From: Candidatus Gastranaerophilales bacterium
GTDB taxonomy: Bacteria > Cyanobacteriota > Vampirovibrionia > Gastranaerophilales > Gastranaerophilaceae
Length of the DNA stretch: 64,000 nucleotides
Direction of reading: 5' to 3'
Assembly: GCA_944325185.1 (NCBI GenBank)
Contig: CALUZA010000004.1
Span: 1-64,000 of the forward strand
The notes below the pieces were generated by a model, which did not search any database, was not told the DNA's origin, and was given only the letters and a program-made list of their open reading frames with translations. Made by a program: the position numbers and the translations under genes. Positions 1-8,111 of the stretch are shown here, in pieces. Every line of letters starts with the position of its first letter. The stretch's first letter is position 1.

Positions 1-90
1 TTATCTTTTGATAAGAATTTAATAACGGAAAATGAATTAGAGGAAATGAATGGTGCTTTTGCTGGGGCACATATTAAAGCGTGGAAATAA
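1..90 (+). CDS. 3' end of an unidentified protein (partial)
   Basis: An open frame enters from the left edge in phase 1 and ends at a TAA at 88-90. It gives 29 residues ending in GAHIKAWK. The following ACR3 gene starts 13 bases later, so the two are probably co-transcribed and this may be another member of an arsenic-resistance operon. I do not recognise the family from this tail, so no function is given. Confidence 0.45.
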   Translation, partial: LSFDKNLITENELEEMNGAFAGAHIKAWK

Positions 91-103
91 TAGTGAGGTT
101 TAT

Positions 104-1147
104 ATGAAAGAGTCTATTTCGCAGAAATTAAGCTTTTTAGACAGATATTTAACTCTGTGGATATTTGTTGCAATGTTTTTTGGTGTTGCAATGGGCTATT
201 TTATCCCTCAAACAAAAGATTTTATTAATCAATTTCAAGTTGGCGCAACAAATATTCCAATCGCAATCGGATTAATCTTGATGATGTATCCACCGTTAGC
301 TAGAGTTAAGTACGAAAAATTAAAAGAAGTTTTTGTTGATAAGAAGATTCTTTCATTATCATTATTGTTAAATTGGATAATTGGACCTGTTTTAATGTTT
401 GCACTTGCAGTAATATTTTTACACAGCTATCCGCAGTACATGATTGGTCTTATTATGATAGGACTTGCAAGATGTATTGCAATGGTTCTTGTCTGGAATA
501 AGCTGGCAGGTGGCAGCTCTGAATATGGTGCAGGACTTGTTGCATTTAACAGTATTTTTCAAGTACTATTCTTTGGTGCTTATGCGTGGTTATTTATAAC
601 TTTACTGCCTCCATTAATAGGATTAGAGGGTGCTGTTGTTGATGTATCAATGAAAACAATAGCTGAAAGTGTTTTCTTGTATTTAGGAATACCTTTTATT
701 GTAGGATTTGTTTCTCAGAAAGTATTAATTAAAACAAGGGGATACGATTGGTTTCATAACGTATTTATTCCTAAAATAAGTCCAATTACTTTAATTGCTT
801 TATTGTTTACAATTGTTGTTATGTTTAGCTTGAAGGGCAATTTGATTGTTCAAATTCCATTGGATGTAGTAAAAATAGCAATTCCACTTGGATTTTATTT
901 TGTTATTGTGTTTTTACTATCATTCTTTTTCTCTAAAAGAATTGGGGCGGATTATGAAAAATCAGCTACATTATCTTTTACGGCTGCAGGAAACAATTTT
1001 GAGTTGGCAATTGCTGTTGCGATAGCTGTATTTGGTATAAATTCTGGCGAAGCATTTGCTTGCGTAATAGGTCCTTTAATTGAAGTGCCTGTTTTGATTG
1101 TGTTAGTGAATCTTGCTTATTATTTTAAGAAGAATTTTTATAGCTGA
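104..1147 (+). CDS. acr3: ACR3-family arsenite efflux permease
   Basis: This is an inner-membrane carrier of 347 residues expected to export arsenite (and perhaps antimonite). About ten hydrophobic segments are visible. The family signature [12 protein letters not shown] lies at residues 121-132, and Cys124 matches the cysteine needed for arsenite transport in ACR3 proteins. A late [12 protein letters not shown] segment is also typical. I chose ATG 104 because GTGAGGT lies just upstream. An earlier in-frame ATG at 50 would add 18 residues that overlap the preceding gene and lack family character. The length fits the family norm of about 350. The gene upstream is truncated by the window edge, so whether an arsR repressor heads the operon cannot be seen. 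Confidence 0.92.
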   Translation: MKESISQKLSFLDRYLTLWIFVAMFFGVAMGYFIPQTKDFINQFQVGATNIPIAIGLILMMYPPLARVKYEKLKEVFVDKKILSLSLLLNWIIGPVLMFALAVIFLHSYPQYMIGLIMIGLARCIAMVLVWNKLAGGSSEYGAGLVAFNSIFQVLFFGAYAWLFITLLPPLIGLEGAVVDVSMKTIAESVFLYLGIPFIVGFVSQKVLIKTRGYDWFHNVFIPKISPITLIALLFTIVVMFSLKGNLIVQIPLDVVKIAIPLGFYFVIVFLLSFFFSKRIGADYEKSATLSFTAAGNNFELAIAVAIAVFGINSGEAFACVIGPLIEVPVLIVLVNLAYYFKKNFYS

Positions 1148-1750
1148 GGTTGAAGATAATGTTTTTAAAATCTTCAGATTGGTTTATATGCATTCATTAT
1201 GTAGTGACTAATTTTGAAATTTCCCAAATGACATAACATTAATGAACTAAATAGTATGGATTTTAATGCATCAAAAATAAAAATTTTTAGTAAAAATCAA
1301 TATAAAGACTGTAAGAATAGCAATTTTACGATAATAAAGAATGTTTTATAATGTAAAAAAGTAAAATAGATAAAGAAATAATAAGTTTAAAATGGACGTT
1401 TAATTTTGCAAGATAAATGAAAAATTTGTGCAGGTTTATTATAAAAATTAATACATGTAAAAATAATTATAGTAGATTTAAAATTTAGACTAATTATATT
1501 TTTTCATACGATTTTAGTTTTAAGAGTGAAATAAATAGTAATATTGATAATGAAACTGAGTATAGAATAATTTTTGGATAATAATCGGATAATGATGGTC
1601 TGTAAAAGAACATTTAAAATAATTATTTTGAACACTAAAACTTAAACACAAGATTAATTTTGTTATGCGTTCAGATAAAACGTCTCGTTAAATTGCTCTT
1701 CTGTAAGAATCCCGACGGGGCTAATGCTAAAGCTTTATTTGAATAAAAAT
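1148..1750. other. gene-free AT-rich stretch
   Basis: About 600 bases with frequent stops in all frames and no recognisable protein. A weak inverted repeat (GAAGAT...ATCTTC, 1152-1175) lies just after the ACR3 stop but lacks a T-tract, so it is only a poor terminator candidate. I see nothing else that can be supported. Confidence 0.5.
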
Positions 1751-1822
1751 TGGGCCCGGAGGGATTCGAACCCACGACCAAAGGATTATGAGTCCTCTGC
1801 GCTACCGCTGCGCCACAGGCCC
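1751..1822 (-). tRNA. tRNA with CAT anticodon (elongator Met or Ile2)
   Basis: On the minus strand a 72-nt cloverleaf folds with acceptor GGGCCTG/CGGGCCC (one G-T pair), a GCGC D-stem, anticodon stem GAGGA/TCCTT around loop CTCATAA (anticodon CAT), T-arm GTGGG-TTCGAAT-CCCTC and discriminator A. CCA is not encoded. The arm around ACTCATAAT occurs both in elongator Met and in lysidine-modified Ile2 tRNAs. Sequence alone does not separate these, although the GGGCCTG acceptor leans towards Ile2. It is not an initiator tRNA, because position 1-72 is paired and the anticodon stem lacks three G-C pairs. Confidence 0.93.
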
Positions 1823-1847
1823 TTATTAATTTTTATTCAACTTTCAA
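1812..1847. repeat. 36-bp direct repeat, copy 1 (tRNA 5' end plus upstream flank)
   Basis: This segment covers the last 11 bases of the tRNA gene (its 5' end on the minus strand) and 25 bases of upstream flank. It recurs exactly at 1930-1965. Confidence 0.9.
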
Positions 1848-1858
1848 CAATATCAAGT

Positions 1859-1965
1859 ACCTTTGGCTTGCGGTAGCGGCGCTACCAACCTCTCCTCGAA
1901 AGATAATTAATCTTTCTCGTCGGCAGAGTGCCACAGGCCCTTATTAATTTTTATTCAACTTTCAA
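1859..1965. repeat. partial tRNA duplication with hairpin insert
   Basis: Positions 1930-1965 repeat exactly the 36 bases at 1812-1847, which are the tRNA 5' end and its flank. Where the rest of the tRNA should follow, there are two GC-richer hairpins instead. One is GGTAGC-GGC-GCTACC near 1873-1887. The other is GAAAGAT-AATTA-ATCTTTC near 1898-1916. The unit reads as a decayed or replaced tRNA copy and resembles the arrangement beside tRNA-Pro at 5573-5948. The remaining sequence from 1966 to 2195 is AT-rich and holds nothing else that I can identify. Confidence 0.75.
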
Positions 1966-2209
1966 ATATCTAAACGTTTGTTCTTTCAACCGTTTTTTAT
2001 GGAATATTCTTGCTTTTCCTTGGTTGACTTAAACAACAAATCTATTGTATCAATGAAATAAAATTTTTTCAAGTTTTTTGTTTTATAAATTTTTTAAATA
2101 TATTAAGAAATATTAAGAATTAAATTATTTTTAGGCAATTTAAACAACAGAATTTTTTTTATTATTATGTAGGTTAGTTTAAATGAAATTTATTTCGGAG
2201 GTTAGTTAA

Positions 2210-3019
2210 ATGGGTTTATTAAGTAGTGCAGATTATTCTATGAATGTGAATTTGGGTAGTGCATACGGGTATACTAATGGCAGCAGCGGCTCTGTTGGAA
2301 GCTATACCAAAGTCGCTTCAAGTATAAATACTAATAGAATTGTTCGAGATTTGACCGCTAATAGCTCAAGTTATGTTGATTATATTTTGGATTATCTTGA
2401 AGATGGTGATGTTGCTCGTGCTTATGAAAAATATAATGACTTTTTAGAGTGTGCTTCTGAATCTGCAGAACAGTATGGTTACACATTGAATGAAGCAAAT
2501 AAAAGGACGGTTGCTGATCAGGCTTTTAAAAATTTATCTGGTGGGATATCTGTTAGTGATGCTTTTTCTGATGCAGGTTCTGGAGCTTTTATGACAGGTT
2601 TAAAACAAGGCTTTAATCCATTCACTGACGATATATATACCAATAAAGAAATACAAGCTAAAATAAGAAGCGAATCTGTTCCTTTTGATGATGCTATTGC
2701 AGAAGCTGCCGGCACTGGTGTAGCGGGTGCTACAATAGGTGGATTACTTGGTGTTGGTGGTTGTGCGGTTGCTAAAGCTGCAGCAACTGCAGGCGCTTCT
2801 TCTCCAATAGGTTTACAAGCTGTTGCAGGAATTGGCACTTTGTTTAAAACGGTTGGTACAGGGTTAATGAGCTTATTTGTTAATACCGGTGCTGGAGTTG
2901 GAGCTACGGCTGCAGCAGGCGCTCTACCATTCATTCTTGGCGGTGCAGTTGTAGTAGGTGGTATTTTGGTAGCAAAAACAATTTATGAAAATTGCAAAAA
3001 TAGTAAAGAAAACAATTAG
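2210..3019 (+). CDS. hypothetical protein with C-terminal Gly/Ala membrane-zipper region
   Basis: 269 residues, family not recognised. A strong GGAGG stands 7 bases before the ATG. The N-terminal third is Ser/Gly/Asn/Tyr-rich without a signal peptide. Residues 45-150 look soluble and helical. From about 166 to 257 there are hydrophobic stretches dense in small residues (GATIGGLLGVGG, AGVGATAAAG, ILGGAVVVGGILVA) that resemble glycine-zipper membrane segments. The tail is Lys/Asn-rich. It stands alone between a tRNA region and a strong terminator, so neighbours give no clue. It could be a membrane-inserting toxin-like or surface protein, but that is speculation. Confidence 0.75.
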   Translation: MGLLSSADYSMNVNLGSAYGYTNGSSGSVGSYTKVASSINTNRIVRDLTANSSSYVDYILDYLEDGDVARAYEKYNDFLECASESAEQYGYTLNEANKRTVADQAFKNLSGGISVSDAFSDAGSGAFMTGLKQGFNPFTDDIYTNKEIQAKIRSESVPFDDAIAEAAGTGVAGATIGGLLGVGGCAVAKAAATAGASSPIGLQAVAGIGTLFKTVGTGLMSLFVNTGAGVGATAAAGALPFILGGAVVVGGILVAKTIYENCKNSKENN

Positions 3020-3039
3020 CCTAAATCAGTAAGATAAGA

Positions 3040-3076
3040 ATATCCCATCAGCTTTAACTGATGGGATATTTGATTT
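3040..3076. terminator. bidirectional intrinsic terminator
   Basis: A 12-bp perfect stem (ATATCCCATCAG at 3040-3051 with its complement at 3058-3069) and six-base loop CTTTAA are followed by TTGATTTTTTA. It separates the plus-strand orphan gene from the convergent SLH gene and could serve both. Confidence 0.88.
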
Positions 3077-3090
3077 TTTATAGAGCTTGT

Positions 3091-4383
3091 TTATATATTA
3101 TCTTTTTCAAGAACACTTTTTTTAGTTCTCAAATTCATATATTCTTCCGACTGTGGAATTACCATATCACCGGTGATTAATATATAAATGGTTTTATTGT
3201 CTTTAATATCGTAATCAATTAATGGTGCCATTTGGTGAGCACAAGCAATCATGTATTCTTTTTGAGATAATTTATAACTTGTTAAGTTTTTAACTTTTTT
3301 GGGATTTTTTACATCGTTTACATAAATTACTTTATCATTTTTTGTAAAGGGAACTGCTGCCATATCATAAGTTTCACCGTTTGGTAAAGAGTATTTATGG
3401 AAAATTACTCTTGAGCGTTCAGGTTTTGATCTCCAAGCGGAATAACCAAGCTTTTCAACTCTTGCATAAAATTCTGTTCCTTTTGGGTAAAGGAAGGTCC
3501 CTTGTTCCGTATAAACATCATTTGGAGCAGTAAATACATATTCATGGCCTACAAGATCTTTTCTTGCTTTGACAGGATTTAATGCTGTACCTATTAATAT
3601 ATTTCCTGCTTCTATAATTTTTTTGTTATCATATATTTGTACTTTGTTGTTTGTTGCAAAAGGTGCAATATTTAGAGTGTTTTCAGCAATAAATTCTGAT
3701 TTTTTAAAGCCGTTGTCATCGTATTCATCATCCGAAATTGTGTCATATAAGTCTTTATATTCTTCTTTAACCTTGTCTAAGTTTGCAGCTACTTTGTCAA
3801 AAAGCACTGCAGCTTCAGCTCTTGTTAGTTTATTTTTAGGTGTAAATTTTAGTTCATCAGGGTGGTTTACATATAGTCCATTTGCAACATTTTTGATATA
3901 AGGCCTCTTAGCCCAAAGTGGAATTTGGTTATAGTCTGTAAAGCCTGTAATATCTGTTGCATTATAATACCCGTTAGTAATATTTGCAATCATACTCATT
4001 GTTTCATTGTGATCGATTGCTTCTGTTGGCTTAAATGTTTTATCCGGATATCCAAATGCCATTCTGATTTGTTCTGATAAAACTACGCATTTTTTATTTG
4101 GTGTTAAGCTGTTAACATCTTTAAATGTTGTGTTTTTGGTTACAGCTTCATTTTGTCTTCGGATTACTTTTAATAATGAACATACAAATTCGCTTCTTGT
4201 CATTGTTCCTTCGGGATTAAATTTGTTGCCGTCAACAATCCCTATGTATCCGTTTTGTATGGCTCTAACAATCTCCTGACCTGCCCAGTAATCTTTTCTT
4301 ACGTCAATAATTTCCAATGCATTTGCTGCTGTTATTGAAATCAGGGCAATGGTAACGGCTAATAATTTGCAGAAATTTTTCAT
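3091..4383 (-). CDS. SLH-domain envelope protein
   Basis: 430 residues. A signal peptide (MKNFCKLLAVTIALISITAANA) is followed by three S-layer homology modules at roughly residues 24-80, 85-140 and 150-205. They show the usual GYI/GYPDKTFKP turns and the TRSE or TRAE motifs that anchor to cell-wall polymers. An acidic linker near 215-235 leads to a C-terminal domain that I cannot assign. The start was moved to ATG 4383, which has GAGGT 6 bases upstream; the longer frame begins with TTG and a non-signal sequence. SLH proteins fix outer membranes or surface layers to peptidoglycan in cyanobacteria and their relatives, so an envelope-tethering role is likely. The cargo function is unknown. Confidence 0.88.
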   Translation of the reverse strand: MKNFCKLLAVTIALISITAANALEIIDVRKDYWAGQEIVRAIQNGYIGIVDGNKFNPEGTMTRSEFVCSLLKVIRRQNEAVTKNTTFKDVNSLTPNKKCVVLSEQIRMAFGYPDKTFKPTEAIDHNETMSMIANITNGYYNATDITGFTDYNQIPLWAKRPYIKNVANGLYVNHPDELKFTPKNKLTRAEAAVLFDKVAANLDKVKEEYKDLYDTISDDEYDDNGFKKSEFIAENTLNIAPFATNNKVQIYDNKKIIEAGNILIGTALNPVKARKDLVGHEYVFTAPNDVYTEQGTFLYPKGTEFYARVEKLGYSAWRSKPERSRVIFHKYSLPNGETYDMAAVPFTKNDKVIYVNDVKNPKKVKNLTSYKLSQKEYMIACAHQMAPLIDYDIKDNKTIYILITGDMVIPQSEEYMNLRTKKSVLEKDNI

Positions 4384-4460
4384 TTGTACCTCTTTTTCAA
4401 ACAACTAATCAGTTTAATAGTATTTTACCTTAAATATTCTACAATAATGGCAACTTAAAA

Positions 4461-5471
4461 TCAATTAATTTTATCTAAAATTAAATTATAATCTATATTA
4501 AGGCAGTCTGATTTTTCGCAGTTTGTTTTTCTTTCATGCCACAAACAAGGTCTGCAATTTATGTTATTGTTCCTTATTATGGTTATATTCGAATCAAGTG
4601 GTGTTAATTTTAGTTCATTTGTTGGTCCAAAAATTGCAAATATTTTAGCTTTTACGCATACTGCTACATGTAGTGGGGCGCTATCAACACAAATTACCGA
4701 TTCGGCATTTTTCATAATTAATGCCATTTCCATGATGTTTTTGGTTTTATTGTAATAGTTAATAAAATCGGGATTTTCTCTTATTACACTGCTTTCAAGT
4801 ATTTTTTCTATTAGTTCTTGGTCATCTTTTGTTCCAAGTAATATGACTTTTTTGTTTTTTTCCAATAATCCTATTATGAGCCCTTTCCAGAAATTGGCCT
4901 TTGGGCATTTTTTAATGTTTTTTTCAATAGACATCTTGGATACTCCGGGGTGAATTGCTATGTATCCTGAGTCTGGTATATCGTGACTTAGTTTTATGTT
5001 TTCCGGTATTTCAATTGTTGGGTTTTCATATTTTGATTTTGTAATTGGTTTTACAAGATCATGGTACATTTTAGCAGCGTATTGATTTTCGTTTAGCGGA
5101 ACCTTTTTGGTCAGAAGAAAATCTGTTTTAGATTTGTACCCTACTCTTTCCTTTATGCCGGTTAGAAATAAAATAATTGCAACAAAAGGGCTTTTCCCAC
5201 TAGATATTACACAATCAAAATTTTGTAGCATTGCATACAAAATAAATTTCAGAATATTTATATATTTATGAATACCTTTGGCTTTAATGTCAACCGAAAT
5301 AGTTTTGTCTATCATTTTGGTAAGGCTTTTTATGCTTTTTGATCTATCTTCAAGCGCAAGCGTTATTTTTGCATTTGGATAATCTTTTTTTATTGACGTT
5401 ATGGTTGGAAGAAATAAAATCTCATCTCCAATTCCACCGTAATTTATAAATAATATATTCTTGTATTCCAT
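4461..5471 (-). CDS. glycosyltransferase family 9 (heptosyltransferase-like)
   Basis: 336 residues. The N-terminal INYGGIGDEILFLPTI and C-terminal VDSAPLHVAVCVKAKIFAIFGPTN segments are hallmark GT9 motifs, in which the D-S-x-x-x-H region binds the ADP-heptose. IAIHPGVS near the middle is the second Rossmann-like half. Such enzymes add heptose or related sugars to the LPS core on the cytoplasmic face. A late Cys cluster (CRPCLWH...CEKSDC) is common in this subfamily. The gene stands alone, convergent to nothing and 57 bases from the SLH gene start. The exact sugar cannot be told from sequence. Confidence 0.88.
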   Translation of the reverse strand: MEYKNILFINYGGIGDEILFLPTITSIKKDYPNAKITLALEDRSKSIKSLTKMIDKTISVDIKAKGIHKYINILKFILYAMLQNFDCVISSGKSPFVAIILFLTGIKERVGYKSKTDFLLTKKVPLNENQYAAKMYHDLVKPITKSKYENPTIEIPENIKLSHDIPDSGYIAIHPGVSKMSIEKNIKKCPKANFWKGLIIGLLEKNKKVILLGTKDDQELIEKILESSVIRENPDFINYYNKTKNIMEMALIMKNAESVICVDSAPLHVAVCVKAKIFAIFGPTNELKLTPLDSNITIIRNNNINCRPCLWHERKTNCEKSDCLNIDYNLILDKIN

Positions 5472-5572
5472 ATTTAAATTATCTATTTAATTTTTTTATT
5501 GTCAATCTATTGACTTTGAGTTATTTTGTTGCTAATGTAAGAAAGCTGGTTTTACATATAAAAAGTAAACAT

Positions 5573-5608
5573 GGGATGTAGCAGGGACCCCAGAGCGAAG
5601 CGGTGGGG
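5573..5608. repeat. 36-bp repeat of tRNA-Pro 5' end joined to GC-rich tail, copy 1
   Basis: It begins with GGGATGTAGC, which is the start of tRNA-Pro, and continues into ACCCC...GGGG hairpin-capable sequence with GAGCGAAGCGG in the loop. It is identical to 5667-5702. Confidence 0.88.
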
Positions 5609-5613
5609 GTGCG

Positions 5614-5676
5614 CAAATCCCGAGAGATAAAAAACAAAACCAAATTTGACAACTGAATATATTTTCGGGATGTAGC
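5614..5676. repeat. 63-bp direct repeat, copy 1 (tRNA-Pro flank)
   Basis: This matches 5823-5885 with only two substitutions. The unit consists of CAAATCCCGAG (resembling a tRNA-Pro 3' end), an AT-rich spacer, and CGGGATGTAGC (the tRNA-Pro 5' end). It therefore links the end of one degenerate unit with the start of the next. Confidence 0.9.
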
Positions 5677-5822
5677 AGGGACCCCAGAGCGAAGCGGTGG
5701 GGAACCCGAAACGAGTAAGTTATAGTTCGCAGGGCGAACTTAACGAACGAAGTTGAGGGCAGATGTGTGCGAAGGGCGTGACGATGAAGCGTTGAGCTTC
5801 AGCGAACAGCCCGTAGACCGTA
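5667..5822. repeat. second degenerate tRNA-Pro-like unit with GC-rich insert
   Basis: The first 36 bases repeat 5573-5608 exactly. They are followed by about 120 bases of GC-rich, hairpin-rich sequence (for example GAAGC-GTTGA-GCTTC near 5787) quite unlike the surrounding AT-rich DNA. Short reading frames on the minus strand here are by-products of the high GC and are not called as genes. Confidence 0.7.
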
Positions 5823-5885
5823 CAAATCCCGAGAGATAAAATACAAAACCAAATTTGACAATTGAATATATTTTCGGGATGTAGC
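5823..5885. repeat. 63-bp direct repeat, copy 2 (runs into tRNA-Pro)
   Basis: Second copy of the flank repeat, offset by 209 bases from the first. Its last 11 bases are the first 11 bases of the functional tRNA-Pro. Confidence 0.9.
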
Positions 5886-5948
5886 GCAGCTTGGTAGCGC
5901 ACCTCGCTTGGGACGAGGGGGTCGCAGGTTCAAATCCTGTCATCCCGA
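5875..5948 (+). tRNA. tRNA-Pro (TGG anticodon)
   Basis: A 74-nt cloverleaf with acceptor CGGGATG/CATCCCG, D-arm GCGC...GCGC, anticodon stem CCTCG/CGAGG around loop CTTGGGA (anticodon TGG), T-arm GCAGG-TTCAAAT-CCTGT and discriminator A. CGGGATGTAGCGCAGC is the usual tRNA-Pro beginning. CCA is not encoded. A T-run follows directly and may act as the transcription end. Confidence 0.96.
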
Positions 5949-6119
5949 TTTTTTGTTAAAAAATCAGGATTCCATGTTGAACCTACGGTTAGCTCGTCAA
6001 CAAATCGAATTGTTCGCTTTTTTCAAAAGCTCACAGTCGTTTTGTAAGACTCTGCATACTAATTTATAAAATTGCTAAAATAATTGAAAATACAACATTA
6101 TTTATGCAATAATCTTATA

Positions 6120-7481
6120 ATGATAATTTACTCTGATAAATATTTCAAAGAACCCAAAAAAGTAATTGTAGCATTTGACGACAAAGAATTTAAAAAGCAT
6201 TTTATGAAATAGAAAAACTGAAAAAGACAAGCTATTTAGTTGGATATATAAGATACGAAGCAAAAGATATTTTTCTTGGAGGCAAATTAAAATCAAAAAA
6301 GCCACTTTTATATTTTGAGGTGCATGATTCTTATGAAAAATTTGACGCTAATACAGAAAAACCACCAGTTTATTTGGAAGTTCATCCTCAAATAACATAC
6401 AAGGAATATAAGAATGCAATAAAAAAAATAAAAAAAGAAATTTCATTGGGTAATACTTATGAGGTTAATTACACATGTGGCTTTAATATCAATACAAGCT
6501 CTGCACCCGAAGAAATATTCTACAATTTAATACATTCTCAAAATACTCCATATTGCGCATTAATAAAAAATAAATACGAAGATATTGTTTCATTTTCTCC
6601 TGAATTATTTTTTAAGAAAAATGGAAACAATATACTCACTAAACCAATGAAAGGAACAATAAAAAGAGGTCTTGATGCAAAACAAGATAAAAAGCTAAAA
6701 CTTTTTTTACAAACAGATAAGAAGAACAGAGCAGAAAAAGTAATGATTGTAGATTTATTAAGAAATGATCTTGCCAAGATTGCCAAAGTTGGTTCAGTAG
6801 AGGCTACAAAACTTTTTGATATAGAAACCTATGAAACCCTACATCAAATGAGCTCTGAAATTGTTGCGCAGCTTCCCAAAAATATAAAATATTGGGATAT
6901 ATTTAATTCTTTATTTCCATGTGGTTCTATTACAGGTGCGCCCAAAATAAGCACTATGAAAATTATTGATAAATTAGAAAAAGGGAAAAGAGATGTTTAT
7001 TGCGGTGCAATTGGCTATATCTATAAAGATTTTTCTGAATTTTCGGTGCCAATTAGAATTATGCAAAAAAATCATTCAAAAAATGTATATAGATACAGAG
7101 CTGGCGGGGCAATAGTATGGGATTCTCGTTATGATGATGAATGGAGAGAAGTCATTTTGAAAACTTCATTTTTAACAAACAATAGAAAAAATTGGAAACT
7201 TTTTGAAACAATCTTGATTAAAAACTTAAAACCGAAATTTTGGAATGAACACATCTTTCGAATGAAAAACTCAGCAATTAATTTGGGATATTATAATAAA
7301 AAAGGAAAATAAATACTATACTCCGCATTTATCAAGCGGGCTTTTAAACGGAATTTTTAGACAACAATTTATCAAATCAATGGGTTGCATTGAAAAAATT
7401 CTATATCTTGAAGACTTAAAATCTGCCGATAAAATATATTGTGTTAATTCGGTACGCGGTATGAAAGAGGTTTTTTTATGA
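6120..7481 (+). pseudogene. pabB: decayed pabB-pabC fusion (aminodeoxychorismate synthase component I / lyase)
   Basis: In its intact form this would join chorismate amination (PabB) to aminodeoxychorismate lyase (PabC) for 4-aminobenzoate and folate. The N-terminus reads from ATG 6120 to a premature TAG at 6210-6212. Adding one T to the CATTTTATG run near 6203 would continue the protein as ...KHFYEIEKLKK into the next frame, which then stays open to 7312. That part keeps the chorismate-binding core, with KPMKGTIKRG, DLLRNDLAKI and GSITGAPK. It then enters the PabC start (FETILIKN...WNEHIFRMKNSA) and stops. The PabC end (TPHLSSGLLNGIFRQ to NSVRGMKEVFL) reappears in another frame up to TGA 7479-7481. 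The middle, roughly 120 residues by comparison with usual PabC length, is missing. Translation from ATG 6320 could still yield a shortened PabB core. Confidence 0.85.
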
Positions 7482-8044
7482 TTTTAATAGATAACTATGA
7501 TTCATTCACGTATAATATTGTCCAATATCTTAATAAGCTCGGTGTATTTCCTCGTGTAATTAAAAATGACGAAATGTCAGTTGCTAATCTTGAAAAATTT
7601 AATTTCAATTCAATAATAATATCGCCAGGGCCCGGAAATCCAAATAAAGCAGGAATTTGTATGAAGGTTATTGATAAATTTAAAATATCAAAAAAAATAT
7701 TAGGTGTTTGTTTAGGATTTCAATGTATATGTCAATACTATGGTGCAAAAATAATAAAAGATTCAGAACCAATGCATGGAAAAGTGTCTAAAATAAAACT
7801 TACAAATAAATCAATATTATTCAGAAATATCCCCAATAAATTTTATGCAACAAGATATCACTCGCTTATTGCCGACAATAATACCATAAAATCACCATTA
7901 AAGATAACTGCTCTCACTTGCGATAAAAATATTGTTATGGGTGTTGAACATAAAAATTTGCCTATATATGGTGTACAATTTCATCCAGAAGCCATTTTAA
8001 CAGAATACGGTATTGATATATTAATGAATTTTATTTCTGCTTAG
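7478..8044 (+). CDS. pabA: aminodeoxychorismate/anthranilate synthase glutamine amidotransferase
   Basis: 188 residues, the usual PabA/TrpG length. It hydrolyses glutamine and passes ammonia to PabB or TrpE. Visible class I GATase features are IDNYDSFTYN at 4-13, ISPGPGNP at 48-55, the nucleophile elbow GVCLGFQ with Cys78, RYHSL, and the His-x-Glu of FHPEAILTEYG near the end. Its ATG overlaps the TGA of the decayed pabBC gene (ATGA), a sign of old translational coupling. The reading frame is intact although its partner is broken. It may survive by serving another synthase (for example TrpE) elsewhere. Confidence 0.9.
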   Translation: MILIDNYDSFTYNIVQYLNKLGVFPRVIKNDEMSVANLEKFNFNSIIISPGPGNPNKAGICMKVIDKFKISKKILGVCLGFQCICQYYGAKIIKDSEPMHGKVSKIKLTNKSILFRNIPNKFYATRYHSLIADNNTIKSPLKITALTCDKNIVMGVEHKNLPIYGVQFHPEAILTEYGIDILMNFISA

Positions 8045-8111
8045 TTTTTCTATAATAAAAACAAGACTATAATCACTTGTTTTAACCATCTAACAATAAG
8101 CATATTTAATA

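Noticed and set aside
2518-2934. Minus-strand 138-codon frame
   Set aside because: Antisense to the zipper protein; its Pro/Ala richness is the mirror of Gly/Ala codons.
5720-5943. Two short minus-strand reading frames across tRNA-Pro and its repeats
   Set aside because: They lie over a tRNA and GC-rich repeats, lack ribosome sites and match no protein pattern.
6320-7312. An intact pabB gene of 330 residues
   Set aside because: Upstream sequence in two frames clearly encodes the missing N-terminus, and the PabC domain is cut; the whole is better described as a decayed fusion.
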